A stretch of DNA of 64,000 nucleotides from Acidisarcina polymorpha (GTDB lineage Bacteria > Acidobacteriota > Terriglobia > Terriglobales > Acidobacteriaceae). The translations under genes and the position numbers were made by a program. The notes under the pieces were generated by a model. That model made no database searches. It had not been told where the DNA came from and worked only from the letters and a program-made list of their open reading frames with translations. The stretch spans positions 2,418,001-2,482,000 of the forward strand of contig NZ_CP030840.1 in the NCBI RefSeq assembly GCF_003330725.1. Reading direction: 5' to 3'. Positions 51,893 through 60,977 of this stretch are shown piece by piece. Positions within the stretch are counted from its first letter, which is position 1; each line of letters begins with the position of its first letter.

Positions 51893-54703
51893 TCAGCCCG
51901 TATTTCTCAAACCGGCGGCGATGCCATTAATAGTTCCGGCAATCGCGCGATTGACCTCATCGGTATCTTCGCCGGAGCGTTTTCTCCGCAGCAGGTCTAC
52001 CTGGATCAAACTCATCGGATCCACATAGGGGTTTCTAAGCCGTATGGATCTCGCGAGCACCTGGTTGGTCTCCAGCAACTCGCCTTGCCCGGTGATCAGG
52101 AGCACCGCTTCCATTGTGCGATTGAACTCCTGCTCGATCTTGGAAAAAACCCTTTGACGCATTTCCTCATCCTGGACAAGCGCCGCGTACAGCCGGGCGA
52201 TCCCCAGATCCGCTTTGGCCAAGGCCGTCTCAACATTGCGGATCAGATCGATGAAGAGAGGGAATTCCCGCATCATCAGGCGCAGGATCCCTAGACCTTC
52301 GGGCTTCCGCACATACCGCTGGATCGCATAACCTACGCCGAACCAGCCCGGCACCAGCAGGCGGCTTTGCGTCCATCCGAAGACCCAGGGGATTGCCCGT
52401 AGATTACTAAAATCCAAGGCCCCTTTGCGGCGTGCGGGACGCGAACCGATTTTCGCATTCTCCAGTTCCCCGACCGGCGTCGCGGCCTCGAAGTACTGCA
52501 GCACTTCGGGATCGTCGATAATGCTCTCCCGGTAGAACGCAAACGAATCGGCCGAAAGCTCGTTGAAGGCCGCTTCCCACTCCGGCAGCAGAATCCCGGT
52601 ACGATGGCCCTCTGGGTCAAGCGCGTTCGGGCGAGCAAGGGCATCCAGGCAGGCCGCGATCATTAACTCCAAATTTCGCTCAGCGAGGACAACATCGGAG
52701 TATTTCCAGTTCAGCACTTCGCCCTGTTCGGTAATGCGGATTTCCCCTTCAAATGCGCCGAAGGGCTGAGCGAAGATCGCACGGTGGGTCGGACCGCCGC
52801 CACGACCCACGGTACCGCCGCGGCCGTGGAAGAGCCGCAGGTGAACACCGCACTCGCGCGCAACCTCATGCAGGGCGCGATGAGCGCGAAAGATCTCCCA
52901 GGTGCTGGTGAGCATCCCGCCATCCTTATTCGAGTCGGAATAGCCGAGCATCACCTCCTGGTGGCCTTCCCAGGAGGCGAGCAGTCTTTGATATTCAGGG
53001 CCGCTCCATAGCTCGCGGCAAACCGCCGGCGCATTCTGTAGGTCTTCAATCGACTCGAATAAGGGCACCGGCATCAGTCCGGGATCTTCACCCTCGGCCT
53101 CGACCCGAACTCCGGCCAACCGCGCTAGCCAGACGACGTTCACCACGTCACGCACACTGGTTGCGCCGCTAATCACGCAGCAGCGGATCGTCTCCGGGGT
53201 GCCCTGCGCCTTGATCTCTGCTACCGCGCGGAAGGTCTCAATCACATCGGCTGAGGGAGCGCTGAGTGGCGCTGGAAGCCTGCCATCAGCGGCCGCCTCG
53301 CTACTCCAGGCTGCGGCTTCGTCGAGCGCCGCACGCTGCAGCTTGGCGTGCTGGCGAATGTCGAGCGTATGCAGATGAAAGCCGAAGGTCCGGGCGATGA
53401 GCAACAGCGGATCAAGCAGCGTTTGCGCCAAGCGCAGACCCCGATGTTCCACCAGGCTCGAGCGGACGAGATCGAGATCGGCAAGAAATTCGCGAGCCGA
53501 GCCGTAAGCCGGCAGGGCCGCCAAGCTGGAGTTTTCTTCAGCCACCTTGTCTGCTGACAGCGTCTTCTCCAGGCGGGCGAGTATGCACGCCAGGATTCTC
53601 CGATAGGATTCAAATTCGAATTGTGCCCCGAAGACCGCCTCTTCGGTCAGGTTGAGCCGCCCAATGTATTCGGTGAGCCGGTTGCGAAGCGCTTCGCTGA
53701 CGGGCGCCTGTTGGGTCGACGCGGTCAGCAGGTCGATGACCAGTTGAATTTGCCGGCGGTATTCGCCGAGCAGATGGGCGCGCGCCAGCTGAATGGCGTC
53801 TCGCGTAATCTGCGGGGTCACGAACGGATTGCCATCGCGGTCGCCGCCAATCCACGATCCGAACCGAAGCATCAACGGAAGGTCGGCTATCTCAATTTCC
53901 ATCCCGTACTCACTTGCGAGCGCGTCGGCGATTTCCTGGTAAAGAGGCGTTAAGGTCGCGAACAGCGAAGACTCATAGAAATCCAGGCCCATCTGGATCT
54001 CGTCGTAGACCGTCGGCTTTCGGCTTCGGACTTCGTCGGTCTGCCATAACGCGGTTATCTCGGCGGTCAATTGCTGCTGCAGTTGCTCGAGCCCTTCGTC
54101 GGAAATCGGAATTTTGTCCAACTGCTCCAGCAGGTCCGCAATGCGGCGCCGCTTGAACATGACGGAGCGACGCGCGACCTCGGTCGGGTGGGCGGTGAAT
54201 ACGGGGACGACGCAGATCCGGCCCAGCCATTCCATCGCCGCTCCGGCGGAGATCCCTGCCCGTCGCATCGCGCTCAGCGTGCCCCGGAGCGTTCCACGCT
54301 GCGAATGTGTATCGCCAGTGAGCTGGCTGGAGAGCCGGCGGCGTTTCCGATGATTCGTCTCGGCCAGGTTGATGAGCTCAAAGTAGAATCCAAAAGCGCG
54401 TCCCAACTGATAAGCTTGTTCGACCGAAAACCCGCTGATCTTGAACACGGTGCTCTGCATCAGAGTTTCCGCTTCGTCGATGGCGCTGCCGGCCTGCGCC
54501 TCACGCCGCCGGATCGCACTCTGGCGCAGTTCTTCTACCTTGGCATAGAGGTCTTCGCCCGCCTGCTCGCGGAGAACGTCGCCAAGCAGCGTGCCCAAGG
54601 AACGCACGTCCCGGCGCAACGGAGCTTCTTTCAGATCGCCAGAGCGAGCTTCCAATTCGGCCAGGCGAGAAGGCCAGTTTTCCGGTTTCCAGAGGGGAGG
54701 CAT
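51893..54703 (-). CDS. ppc: phosphoenolpyruvate carboxylase
   Basis: A 936-residue enzyme making oxaloacetate from PEP and bicarbonate to refill the TCA cycle. Catalytic signatures: FTAHPTEVARRS (H172), FGSWIGGDRDGNPFVT, VMLGYSDSNKDGGMLTSTWEI, and LRLFHGRGGTVGRGGGP. It ends RLRNPYVDPMSLIQVDLLRR ... INGIAAGLRNTG as in the bacterial family. Complete and uninterrupted. It stands alone, with its own 5' region (54704-54852) shared with a divergent gene. Confidence 0.95.
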   Translation of the reverse strand: MPPLWKPENWPSRLAELEARSGDLKEAPLRRDVRSLGTLLGDVLREQAGEDLYAKVEELRQSAIRRREAQAGSAIDEAETLMQSTVFKISGFSVEQAYQLGRAFGFYFELINLAETNHRKRRRLSSQLTGDTHSQRGTLRGTLSAMRRAGISAGAAMEWLGRICVVPVFTAHPTEVARRSVMFKRRRIADLLEQLDKIPISDEGLEQLQQQLTAEITALWQTDEVRSRKPTVYDEIQMGLDFYESSLFATLTPLYQEIADALASEYGMEIEIADLPLMLRFGSWIGGDRDGNPFVTPQITRDAIQLARAHLLGEYRRQIQLVIDLLTASTQQAPVSEALRNRLTEYIGRLNLTEEAVFGAQFEFESYRRILACILARLEKTLSADKVAEENSSLAALPAYGSAREFLADLDLVRSSLVEHRGLRLAQTLLDPLLLIARTFGFHLHTLDIRQHAKLQRAALDEAAAWSSEAAADGRLPAPLSAPSADVIETFRAVAEIKAQGTPETIRCCVISGATSVRDVVNVVWLARLAGVRVEAEGEDPGLMPVPLFESIEDLQNAPAVCRELWSGPEYQRLLASWEGHQEVMLGYSDSNKDGGMLTSTWEIFRAHRALHEVARECGVHLRLFHGRGGTVGRGGGPTHRAIFAQPFGAFEGEIRITEQGEVLNWKYSDVVLAERNLELMIAACLDALARPNALDPEGHRTGILLPEWEAAFNELSADSFAFYRESIIDDPEVLQYFEAATPVGELENAKIGSRPARRKGALDFSNLRAIPWVFGWTQSRLLVPGWFGVGYAIQRYVRKPEGLGILRLMMREFPLFIDLIRNVETALAKADLGIARLYAALVQDEEMRQRVFSKIEQEFNRTMEAVLLITGQGELLETNQVLARSIRLRNPYVDPMSLIQVDLLRRKRSGEDTDEVNRAIAGTINGIAAGLRNTG

Positions 54704-54852
54704 CCTCTTGATTATGCCTCAGCAGAGGGCCGTGCGGGGTTGATTGGCGCTGCGAAGGGGTAACACGGGGAGCAAAGACCGAAGGCGATCCTATGGTAGT
54801 ATCTGCCCATCACAATTCCGCCCGAATCGTTTCACCCTAATGCGAGGTGAAT

Positions 54853-55359
54853 ATGCACCGTCCGACTTTTTCCTGGTTTTTCCTGGCTGCTTTCTTGGCG
54901 TCATCGGCTATGACGATTGCTCAAACGCAGAGCAAAGAAGACGAGGCGCAGATTCAGGCGATCGTTCAAAGCGAAAGCGATGCGTGGAACCGCGGCGACG
55001 CCGAGGCGTTTGCCTCGCATTATGCCGAGGATGGCAGCTTTACTAACGTCATCGGACAACAACTCTACGGCCGGCAGGCGTTCGTTGCTCAACATGCGCG
55101 CATCTTCAGCACGATCTATAAGGGAAGTCACAATTCCTTTACGATCGGCAAGATCAAATTCCTGCGCCCGGACGTGGCGGTCGTCGACATCGACGGGGTT
55201 TTGAACGGCGCGAATCGACTGCCGCCAGGGCTGAAAGCGGGCGAAGATGGTGCGTTGCGCGTGAAGCTGCAAGAGGTCATGACCAAAGAAAAGGGGAGTT
55301 GGTGGATAGCCGCATTCCACAACGTCGCAGTGTATCCACTGCCGCCTGAAAGTAAGTAG
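54853..55359 (+). CDS. secreted SnoaL/DUF4440-type protein (SgcJ/EcaC family)
   Basis: A 168-residue protein: signal peptide (1-23, ending MTIAQ) and a cystatin-like NTF2-fold domain of the SgcJ/EcaC group (IQAIVQSESDAWNRGDAEAFASHYAEDGSFTNVIG, WWIAAFHNVAVYP). The fold holds small hydrophobic ligands or acts as a scaffold; the exact role is rarely known. The ATG at 54853 has GAGG five bases upstream; an in-frame GTG at 54847 overlaps that site. Confidence 0.75.
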   Translation: MHRPTFSWFFLAAFLASSAMTIAQTQSKEDEAQIQAIVQSESDAWNRGDAEAFASHYAEDGSFTNVIGQQLYGRQAFVAQHARIFSTIYKGSHNSFTIGKIKFLRPDVAVVDIDGVLNGANRLPPGLKAGEDGALRVKLQEVMTKEKGSWWIAAFHNVAVYPLPPESK

Positions 55360-55445
55360 CGGTATTGGCTGTCTGGTAGGAGCCTACAGGGTTCGTTCTG
55401 CTACAGCCGATGGGGATATCACCGGCATCGATTCGCGCAAAGAGG

Positions 55446-56024
55446 CTATTTTCCGCTGGCAAGCTCCCATCCGTTGATCGTGAGTTCGAGTTTGGCGGTG
55501 TCTTCGGGATTCGCGGAAACAGATTTAGCCAAAGCCGGAAAGGCGGCGCGCATGGCATCTGTATTGGCCCACACCGGTACGTCATGCAGAGTATAACGAT
55601 ACGTCACGGTGGTAGTGGGCAAACCGTTCACTACGACCGGTGGGGTGAAGCCGGGGACGCCAGTGATCTCGCGATGGCCATAGCAGAACCTGCCGCCGGC
55701 TCGTTCGCCGGCAGGGGTGAGCGTATAGCGATTCACTCCGATCTGTTTCGCTTCCTGCCGTTTCATGAGGTCTGAAGCGGTAAGCGCATCCATCCCCTTC
55801 GCGCCTGCTCCGGATTGGTCGTTCCTCGCGGTTTCATAAGGAAAGCTGAGCGTATTCGTGAAGAGACATTCGTCGTGATGGGAGTAGTAAGCGTTCAGCG
55901 CGACCATAAAGTTCTTCTCATTCGGCTTCTTGAAAGAGGAGCAGCCAGCGAGCAACGCAAAAATGCTGAACGCCAGTATTCCGGGAACCCCAACCATCAG
56001 ATTTCTATCCCGTCTTGATTCCAC
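55446..56024 (-). CDS. lipoprotein of unknown function
   Basis: A 192-residue protein with a type-II signal (lipobox LLAGC, C28) and a soluble domain of ~165 residues (FPYETARNDQSGAGAKGMDAL, GGRFCYGHREI, TVTYRYTLHDVPVWAN). It starts at GTG 56024 with GGGAGG five bases upstream. I recognise no family. Two further cysteines (about 54 and 114) could pair. It converges with the preceding DUF4440 gene. Confidence 0.62.
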   Translation of the reverse strand: MESRRDRNLMVGVPGILAFSIFALLAGCSSFKKPNEKNFMVALNAYYSHHDECLFTNTLSFPYETARNDQSGAGAKGMDALTASDLMKRQEAKQIGVNRYTLTPAGERAGGRFCYGHREITGVPGFTPPVVVNGLPTTTVTYRYTLHDVPVWANTDAMRAAFPALAKSVSANPEDTAKLELTINGWELASGK

Positions 56025-56633
56025 CGTGCCTCCCAGAAATCGATCGAATGACTTAGAAGCATAACCGACGGAAATAGCAGTCCGATAGTTACAAAATGTT
56101 CGTCCGACCGAACGCTCCGCTCAAGCGAGGCGCCTGGGCAGCGCCCTGCCATCCAGTTGCTCCCACGGAAGCTGAAGTTCCGCTAACCAGCTCCTCGTGA
56201 AACCTCGAGTACCGCCTTGCTGGCGGTATAGACGCTCATTCCTGCGCTAGCCGAGAAGTCTCGGAAGTGACGCGGCCGCCGAAGATATCGCACCCATAAT
56301 AAGCGGGAGTTAGTCGCTTTCAGATGTTGCTATTGCTGGTTCTGTATCGGGGAGCTTCTGACTTCGGTATCGATGCATTTTGCGGTATCGGTCTGGAACT
56401 CCCATCCTTCTTAAAACATCTGATGAGGTGTCGGGAGCAGTGATCGGAGCTGACGATCGAGTTCGCCACTCGACCTCATCCTAGTTGAAGGAATGACTGC
56501 GGTTAGTACTGCGTGTCGCGCCCTGCACGTACCGCGACGCACGTGCCGCTTGCGGGAAAATGTCCGATGGGAAGAAACATGGCAGGCTGCGGTGGGATGC
56601 GATGAGTAGTTTGAGGTCGTCAGCCATCTCGAT
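56025..56633. other. 609-bp decayed intergenic region
   Basis: Only short broken frames occur. A degenerate dehydrogenase fragment lies at 56183-56290 (listed separately), and GTTCG...CGAAC forms a small palindrome near 56098-56113. The rest shows no gene, repeat or strong structure. Confidence 0.5.
56183..56290 (-). pseudogene. remnant of a short-chain dehydrogenase
   Basis: A 35-codon frame on the minus strand, ending in TAG, reads SASAGMSVYTASKAVLEVSR near its centre. The Y-x-x-x-K with the GMSVY-ASKA context is the catalytic stretch of classical short-chain dehydrogenases. Neither the Rossmann N-terminus nor the C-terminal half is found nearby, so it is a fragment of a lost gene. Confidence 0.5.
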
Positions 56634-57650
56634 TTATGGAGTGGCGCCGAGCGCACTGGGCCGCGCGTACTGCCTCGGAGAGCAGCCCATCACCCTGCGG
56701 AAGGCCTTTCCGAAGGCGCTCTCGGACTCGTAGCCGAGCGACTGTGCGATGACGGAGAGGCCGTCTGCCGAGCTGTTCAAACGCTCAGCAGCCAGCAGCA
56801 TGCGCCAGCGGGTAAGATACTCCATTGGCGTCGCACCGACCGTCTCGCGGAAGCGCAGCGCGAATACCGAGCGCGACATGCCGACGCGTACGGCCAGCGA
56901 TTCAAGAGTCCACGGATGCCCTGGCTCATTGTGCATGCTTGCGATGGCCACGCTCATGTGCTTGTCCGTTAGCGCAGAAAGCCATCCTCGGCGAGCGCTC
57001 CCGGCGTCAGCCAGGTGCAGCCTCAGCGCCTGAATCAGCATCATGTAGGCAAGTTGCTGCGCAATCAGCGCACTGCCAGGTTGCGGGTCACGCAGCTCTT
57101 CGCGCATGCGCTCAAGCGACCACCGCATCGCCGCCTTATCTGCCTCGCTGCGAAGATGCACAATCGGCGGCAGCGACTGGAGGAGCAACTCCGCATGACT
57201 TCCCGTGAACCCGAAGAAACCTCCGGCCATAAACCGTGCGCCTTCGCTGATGTCTGGGACGACATTGGTCCGGCCGAGCCGACCCCAGGCGATCGTGTAG
57301 TGGACGGGTTCCAGGGAGAGATCGGTGGTCAGCCGGAACGCCACTCCACGCGGCAAGAGGAAGCAATCCCCGGGCCGGACCAGTACCGGCTCAGACTCGC
57401 CTTCGACTACCAACCAGCACTCGCCAGCCAGCATGGCATAGCACTTGACGCCCTGATGCTTCGGAAACAAAACGGCTAAATCATCCGGCATCATCAAGCC
57501 GCCACAGGACAAGCTCTGAGGCTTCATCAGAGCAAGAACCTCGGAGAGCGGATCCATGTGCTGGCTCGATCCTGGACCGGCCTGCAGCAACGGGGCGATC
57601 GATGTTTGAAATCCGGATCTCTGCTGAGGTAGGACGATTGAGCCGATCAT
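56634..57650 (-). CDS. AraC-family transcriptional regulator
   Basis: A 338-residue regulator with a cupin-like sensor half (about 1-200; CYAMLAGECWLVVEGESEPVLVRPGDCFLLPRG) and the double helix-turn-helix AraC domain (about 235-330; WTLESLAVRVGMSRSVFALRFRETVGATPMEYLTRWRMLLAAERL, VIAQSLGYESESAFGKAFRRVMGCSPRQYAR). It is divergent from the epimerase gene at 57759, a common arrangement in which the regulator controls that neighbour. A palindrome lies between them. Confidence 0.9.
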   Translation of the reverse strand: MIGSIVLPQQRSGFQTSIAPLLQAGPGSSQHMDPLSEVLALMKPQSLSCGGLMMPDDLAVLFPKHQGVKCYAMLAGECWLVVEGESEPVLVRPGDCFLLPRGVAFRLTTDLSLEPVHYTIAWGRLGRTNVVPDISEGARFMAGGFFGFTGSHAELLLQSLPPIVHLRSEADKAAMRWSLERMREELRDPQPGSALIAQQLAYMMLIQALRLHLADAGSARRGWLSALTDKHMSVAIASMHNEPGHPWTLESLAVRVGMSRSVFALRFRETVGATPMEYLTRWRMLLAAERLNSSADGLSVIAQSLGYESESAFGKAFRRVMGCSPRQYARPSALGATP

Positions 57651-57670
57651 TCGGACTTTCAGTATAGATC

Positions 57671-57701
57671 GTCCGTTGCCTAGATCTATCTAGTAATGGA
57701 C
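57671..57701. promoter_or_regulatory. palindrome in the AraC-epimerase intergenic region
   Basis: The core CTAGAT-CT-ATCTAG (57680-57693) is perfect. Outer arms GTCCGTT and AATGGAC extend it to about 31 bp with one mismatch and a one-base offset. It sits 21 bp from the AraC start and 58 bp before the epimerase ATG, so it could regulate both promoters. Confidence 0.55.
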
Positions 57702-57758
57702 GGCTCAGATTGGCTGCCTCCCACGCCGCCTGATTCGTGAGATCTCAAGGAGACACAT

Positions 57759-58649
57759 ATGCGTATTTTTGTAACCGGAGCAACCGGCTTTATTGGATCG
57801 GCTCTTGTTCCGGAATTGATTCAAGCAGGACACCAGGTGCTCGGACTAACCCGCTCGCAGGCCGGCGCCGAGAAGCTGCAGGCAGCAGGAGCAGAGGTGC
57901 TTCACGGCAACCTCGAAGACCTAGATAGTCTGCGTAAGGGGGCGCGTGAAACCGAAGGCGTGATCCACCTCGCCTTCAACCATGACTTCTCACAGTTTGA
58001 AAAGAACGCCGCGGATGAGCGCAACGCCATCGCTGCACTCGGAGAGGTGCTGGTGGGTTCGGACCGGCCATTCGTTGTGACCTCAGGTACGGCAATGGCC
58101 GCCAATGTGGACGGGAAGCCGTCCACGGAAGCTAGCCCTGTCTCTACATGGAACCCACGGACCGGCCTCGAAACGACGGTAAAGGAATTCACCGAGCGCG
58201 GTGTGAAGACCTCCATCGTGCGGCTGGCGCAAATCCACGACACCCGTAAGCAGGGACTGGTGCCCTACGTTCTGTCCGTGACGCGCCAGAAGGGAGTCTC
58301 TGCCTACATCGGCGACGGCAACAATCGCTGGCCGGCGGCCCATATCTCCGATACCGCACGGCTTTACCGCCTGGCGTTCGAGAAGGCCGAGCGTGGAGCG
58401 ATCTACCACGCGGTCGACGAGGAAGGTGTGACAATGAAGGCAATTGCCGAGGCACATGGCCGCGGGCTGAAGGTTCCGGTGGTCAGCATCAAGCCCGAGG
58501 AGGCTGAGGCGCACTTCGGCTGGCTTGCCCGCTTCGCCAACGCGAATATGCCCTCTTCCAGCGTGCTCACCCAACAGAAGCTCAACTGGAAACCGACAGG
58601 GCCGGACTTGATCACCGACCTGGACAACATGGACTATACACAGGCTTGA
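57759..58649 (+). CDS. NAD-dependent epimerase/dehydratase-type SDR
   Basis: A 296-residue extended/atypical short-chain dehydrogenase. The nucleotide motif GATGFIG (7-13) follows the first strand; later come VTSGTAMAAN, RLAQIHDTRKQGLVPYVL and HISDTARLYRLAFEKA. The classical YxxxK is not apparent, as in the atypical SDR/NmrA-like subgroup that includes many AraC-controlled oxidoreductases. The AraC gene is divergent upstream. Enzyme substrate unknown. Confidence 0.85.
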   Translation: MRIFVTGATGFIGSALVPELIQAGHQVLGLTRSQAGAEKLQAAGAEVLHGNLEDLDSLRKGARETEGVIHLAFNHDFSQFEKNAADERNAIAALGEVLVGSDRPFVVTSGTAMAANVDGKPSTEASPVSTWNPRTGLETTVKEFTERGVKTSIVRLAQIHDTRKQGLVPYVLSVTRQKGVSAYIGDGNNRWPAAHISDTARLYRLAFEKAERGAIYHAVDEEGVTMKAIAEAHGRGLKVPVVSIKPEEAEAHFGWLARFANANMPSSSVLTQQKLNWKPTGPDLITDLDNMDYTQA

Positions 58650-58902
58650 TCGCGCCCCCGGCCTCACCGGTGTCCGCTTGCGGCTTACCGGTACGCCGTG
58701 GGCCGGCGACGTCGGGTCAGCGCGCCCGGCTTTCCACGCCGTGGCGATTTCTTCACGTCGAATGCATCCAGAACGGGAAGAAAGCGGGCCGCGCTCGCGG
58801 TGAGCTGGATCGAATCTTCATCAATTCATTCATATAGACAATGGGGGTGGATTTCTTAGCTGGTTGGCGACCGGAGTAAACTTGCCCTGAAGGGGCAGGG
58901 CT

Positions 58903-59333
58903 ATGAGCGTGTTGACGTCTGAAGACAAATCCACCATCGCCTGCCGCCAGGTGCGGCCAGGCGAGCCATTTACCGGTAAACAAGGGCTGCAATACGCTGT
59001 TGGCATCTCGGCCGAGTCAGTTGCGCCCGGGCCATCCATATGCAGCTACTAACCATTCCGCCCGGTGGCCGCGCCTTCGCCCACAAGCATACGACCCACG
59101 AGACGGCAATCTACGCGCTCAGCGGCGTCTCCCACGTCTGGCATGGCGAGCAGCTGGAGCATCATTCCATCGTCCAGCCTGGCGACTTCTTCTACATTCC
59201 CGCAGATGTACCGCACCTGCCTTACAACCCCAGCAGAACCGAGTCGGTGACAGCGATCATCGCCCGCACAGATCCAAATGAACAAGAAAGCGTGGTATTG
59301 CTGCCGGAGTTGGAGGGCCTGCATCCGGCGTGA
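58903..59333 (+). pseudogene. cupin-domain protein with a single frameshift
   Basis: The N-terminal part (58903-59022, MSVLTSEDKS ... GISAESV) and the rest (from ~59024, ARAIHMQLLTIPPGG to the TGA at 59331-59333) are in different frames. One missing base near 59020-59025 would restore a continuous ~143-residue cupin. The metal-binding cupin motif GRAFAHKHTTHETAIYALSG and the second motif PGDFFYIPADVPH are both intact. The first frame ends at 59052. A GGGG-rich site lies before the ATG. It is either a recent frameshift or a sequencing error. Confidence 0.7.
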
Positions 59334-59641
59334 TCGGCGTTGCTCTTGTAGCCTGCGGCGCTCGAGCGGTCGGAGTTCCCAACGAATGAAGCCCAATTAA
59401 GATTCCCAGCTAATTCATCGAATACCAGTTGACGATGGACTCCGTGGGCGCTACTCTGAGCGCATTACGGGAAATATTTGGTGCTCATCGCCAATCCGGC
59501 CCGGCTCTTCCCGACAATCCACGTGGACTGTCAGCCACTTCGCGGGGATTTTCCCGAGTTGGCTTTACCCAGTAGATCTCGCACCACCCACGAAACATCT
59601 AATTCAACGAACTGTTCACTCTCTGGAGGGTATTTCCCCGC
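59334..59641. other. gap upstream of phoH
   Basis: This 308-bp stretch has no convincing gene. It includes TCCACGTGGA (59518-59527), a partial match to the parS core but lacking the flanking GT...AC, and the GGAGGG ribosome site (59625-59630) of phoH. Confidence 0.45.
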
Positions 59642-60661
59642 TTGATGAAAAAAGCGCTGGACATCACGCCGAATCTTGAGCCCCTGTTTGGGACCCGCGA
59701 TGAAAACCTAAGGCTAATGGAAGACAGCCTCAACGTGCGCATCGACCTCAAGTCCGATGCCGTCCACGTCGAGGGTGCTCCGGAAAGCATATCCCAGGTA
59801 CAACAGATTTTTGCTGACTATGAGCAGTTGCGTCGGGCCGGCGTGAACCTGCATAACGGGGAACTCCATGGCATGTTGAGGCTGGTCGTTGCCGATCCAG
59901 CCATCACGCTCCGCAGCCTCGCCGAAACCGGCAAACAGCGCTCGGCGGGCATCAAGCGAATGGTCCAGCCCCGCTCGATCAACCAGCGCCGCTACGTTGA
60001 GGCCATTGAGCAGAATGACATGGTTTTTGGCATTGGACCCGCCGGAACCGGCAAAACCTACCTCGCCGTGGCCATGGCCGCTTCGGCGCTCCTGGCGAAG
60101 AAGATCAGCCGGATTATCCTCGTCCGGCCGGCTGTTGAAGCCGGCGAACGCCTGGGCTTTCTTCCCGGTAGTCTTCAGGAGAAGATCGATCCCTATCTCC
60201 GCCCGCTCTATGACGCGCTCTATGATCTCCTTGACCAGGAACGGGTCGATAAGATGCTTGAGCGAAACGTCATCGAAGTCGCGCCCCTTGCGTTCATGCG
60301 CGGACGCACCCTCAATGACGCCTTCATCATCATGGATGAGGCCCAAAACACCACTAGCGAGCAGATGAAGATGTTCCTCACACGTTTGGGCAACAACGCC
60401 AAGGCAGTCATCACCGGCGACGTCACCCAGATCGATCTGCCAAATGCCAAGAAGTCCGGGCTGATCGAGGCGATGAACATACTCAACGGTGTCGATGGAA
60501 TCAAGTTTGTCGAGTTCGAATCGGGAGACGTAGTTCGTCATCACCTCGTCCAGCGAATCATCGTCGCTTACGACAATTTCGGCAAAGTTCAACGCGAACT
60601 GCCGCTCAACCTCTCCGAGCCGCGGCTGGGCGAAGGACAACCAACGTCAAAGCCGCAGTAA
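59642..60661 (+). CDS. phoH: PhoH-like ATPase
   Basis: A 339-residue protein with a short KH-like/phosphate-domain N-terminus and a P-loop ATPase: GPAGTGKT (132-139), VRPAVEAGERLGFLPGSLQEKIDPYLRPLYDAL, Walker B IIMDEAQNTT and TGDVTQIDLP. It is the YbeZ-type PhoH associated with ribosome/RNA quality control; ybeY and the CNNM gene follow as in many bacteria. TTG at 59642 and ATG at 59645 are adjacent starts; GGAGGG is 11 or 14 bases upstream. A strong terminator follows. Confidence 0.92.
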   Translation: MMKKALDITPNLEPLFGTRDENLRLMEDSLNVRIDLKSDAVHVEGAPESISQVQQIFADYEQLRRAGVNLHNGELHGMLRLVVADPAITLRSLAETGKQRSAGIKRMVQPRSINQRRYVEAIEQNDMVFGIGPAGTGKTYLAVAMAASALLAKKISRIILVRPAVEAGERLGFLPGSLQEKIDPYLRPLYDALYDLLDQERVDKMLERNVIEVAPLAFMRGRTLNDAFIIMDEAQNTTSEQMKMFLTRLGNNAKAVITGDVTQIDLPNAKKSGLIEAMNILNGVDGIKFVEFESGDVVRHHLVQRIIVAYDNFGKVQRELPLNLSEPRLGEGQPTSKPQ

Positions 60662-60977
60662 AAGCGGGCAAAGTCTATGCGGTACCATTGAAGCAGGAGG
60701 GCAAAAGCCCTCCTGTCGTTTTTGGAGCATCTCGCAAACTGTGTCCTTTGTCGTAGAGGTCATGAGGCTTTTCGGAAGAAAGGAACGTCAGGCGTCTTCC
60801 GTCGCTTGATCCTGGTGGCGGAAATTCGCTCGGCCTGGCATCTATCTGGCATCGATATGCCTCATCCGGCACAAAAGCGTTCTTTTATTGAAAACAACGA
60901 TGCGTTGGTGGACCCAAACAGACGCTTCCAAGGATTGCCTTTTCACCTGGCGTATTTTCTCTGCAGACCCTTTTAAG
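60662..60977. other. phoH-ybeY gap
   Basis: 316 bp with the phoH terminator (60695-60724) at its start. No convincing gene in the remainder, though one ~84-codon open frame crosses it; its composition is unlike the neighbours and no domain is seen. The ybeY promoter is expected here. Confidence 0.45.
60695..60724 (+). terminator. rho-independent terminator after phoH
   Basis: CAGGAGGGC (60695-60703), AAAA loop, GCCCTCCTG (60708-60716), then TCGTTTTT. A perfect 9-bp GC-rich stem with a tetraloop and U-tract. Confidence 0.92.

Noticed and set aside
58646-58837. 63-codon frame after the epimerase
   Set aside because: Overlaps the epimerase stop, Arg/Pro-rich composition, no site or domain. Probably chance.
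59518-59527. TCCACGTGGA as a third parS
   Set aside because: Only the 10-bp core matches; the outer GT/AC bases needed for ParB recognition are wrong, and it is 48 kb from the other two.
60722-60976. 84-codon frame between phoH and ybeY
   Set aside because: Starts in the terminator U-tract, no ribosome site, no domain, and composition unlike the neighbours.
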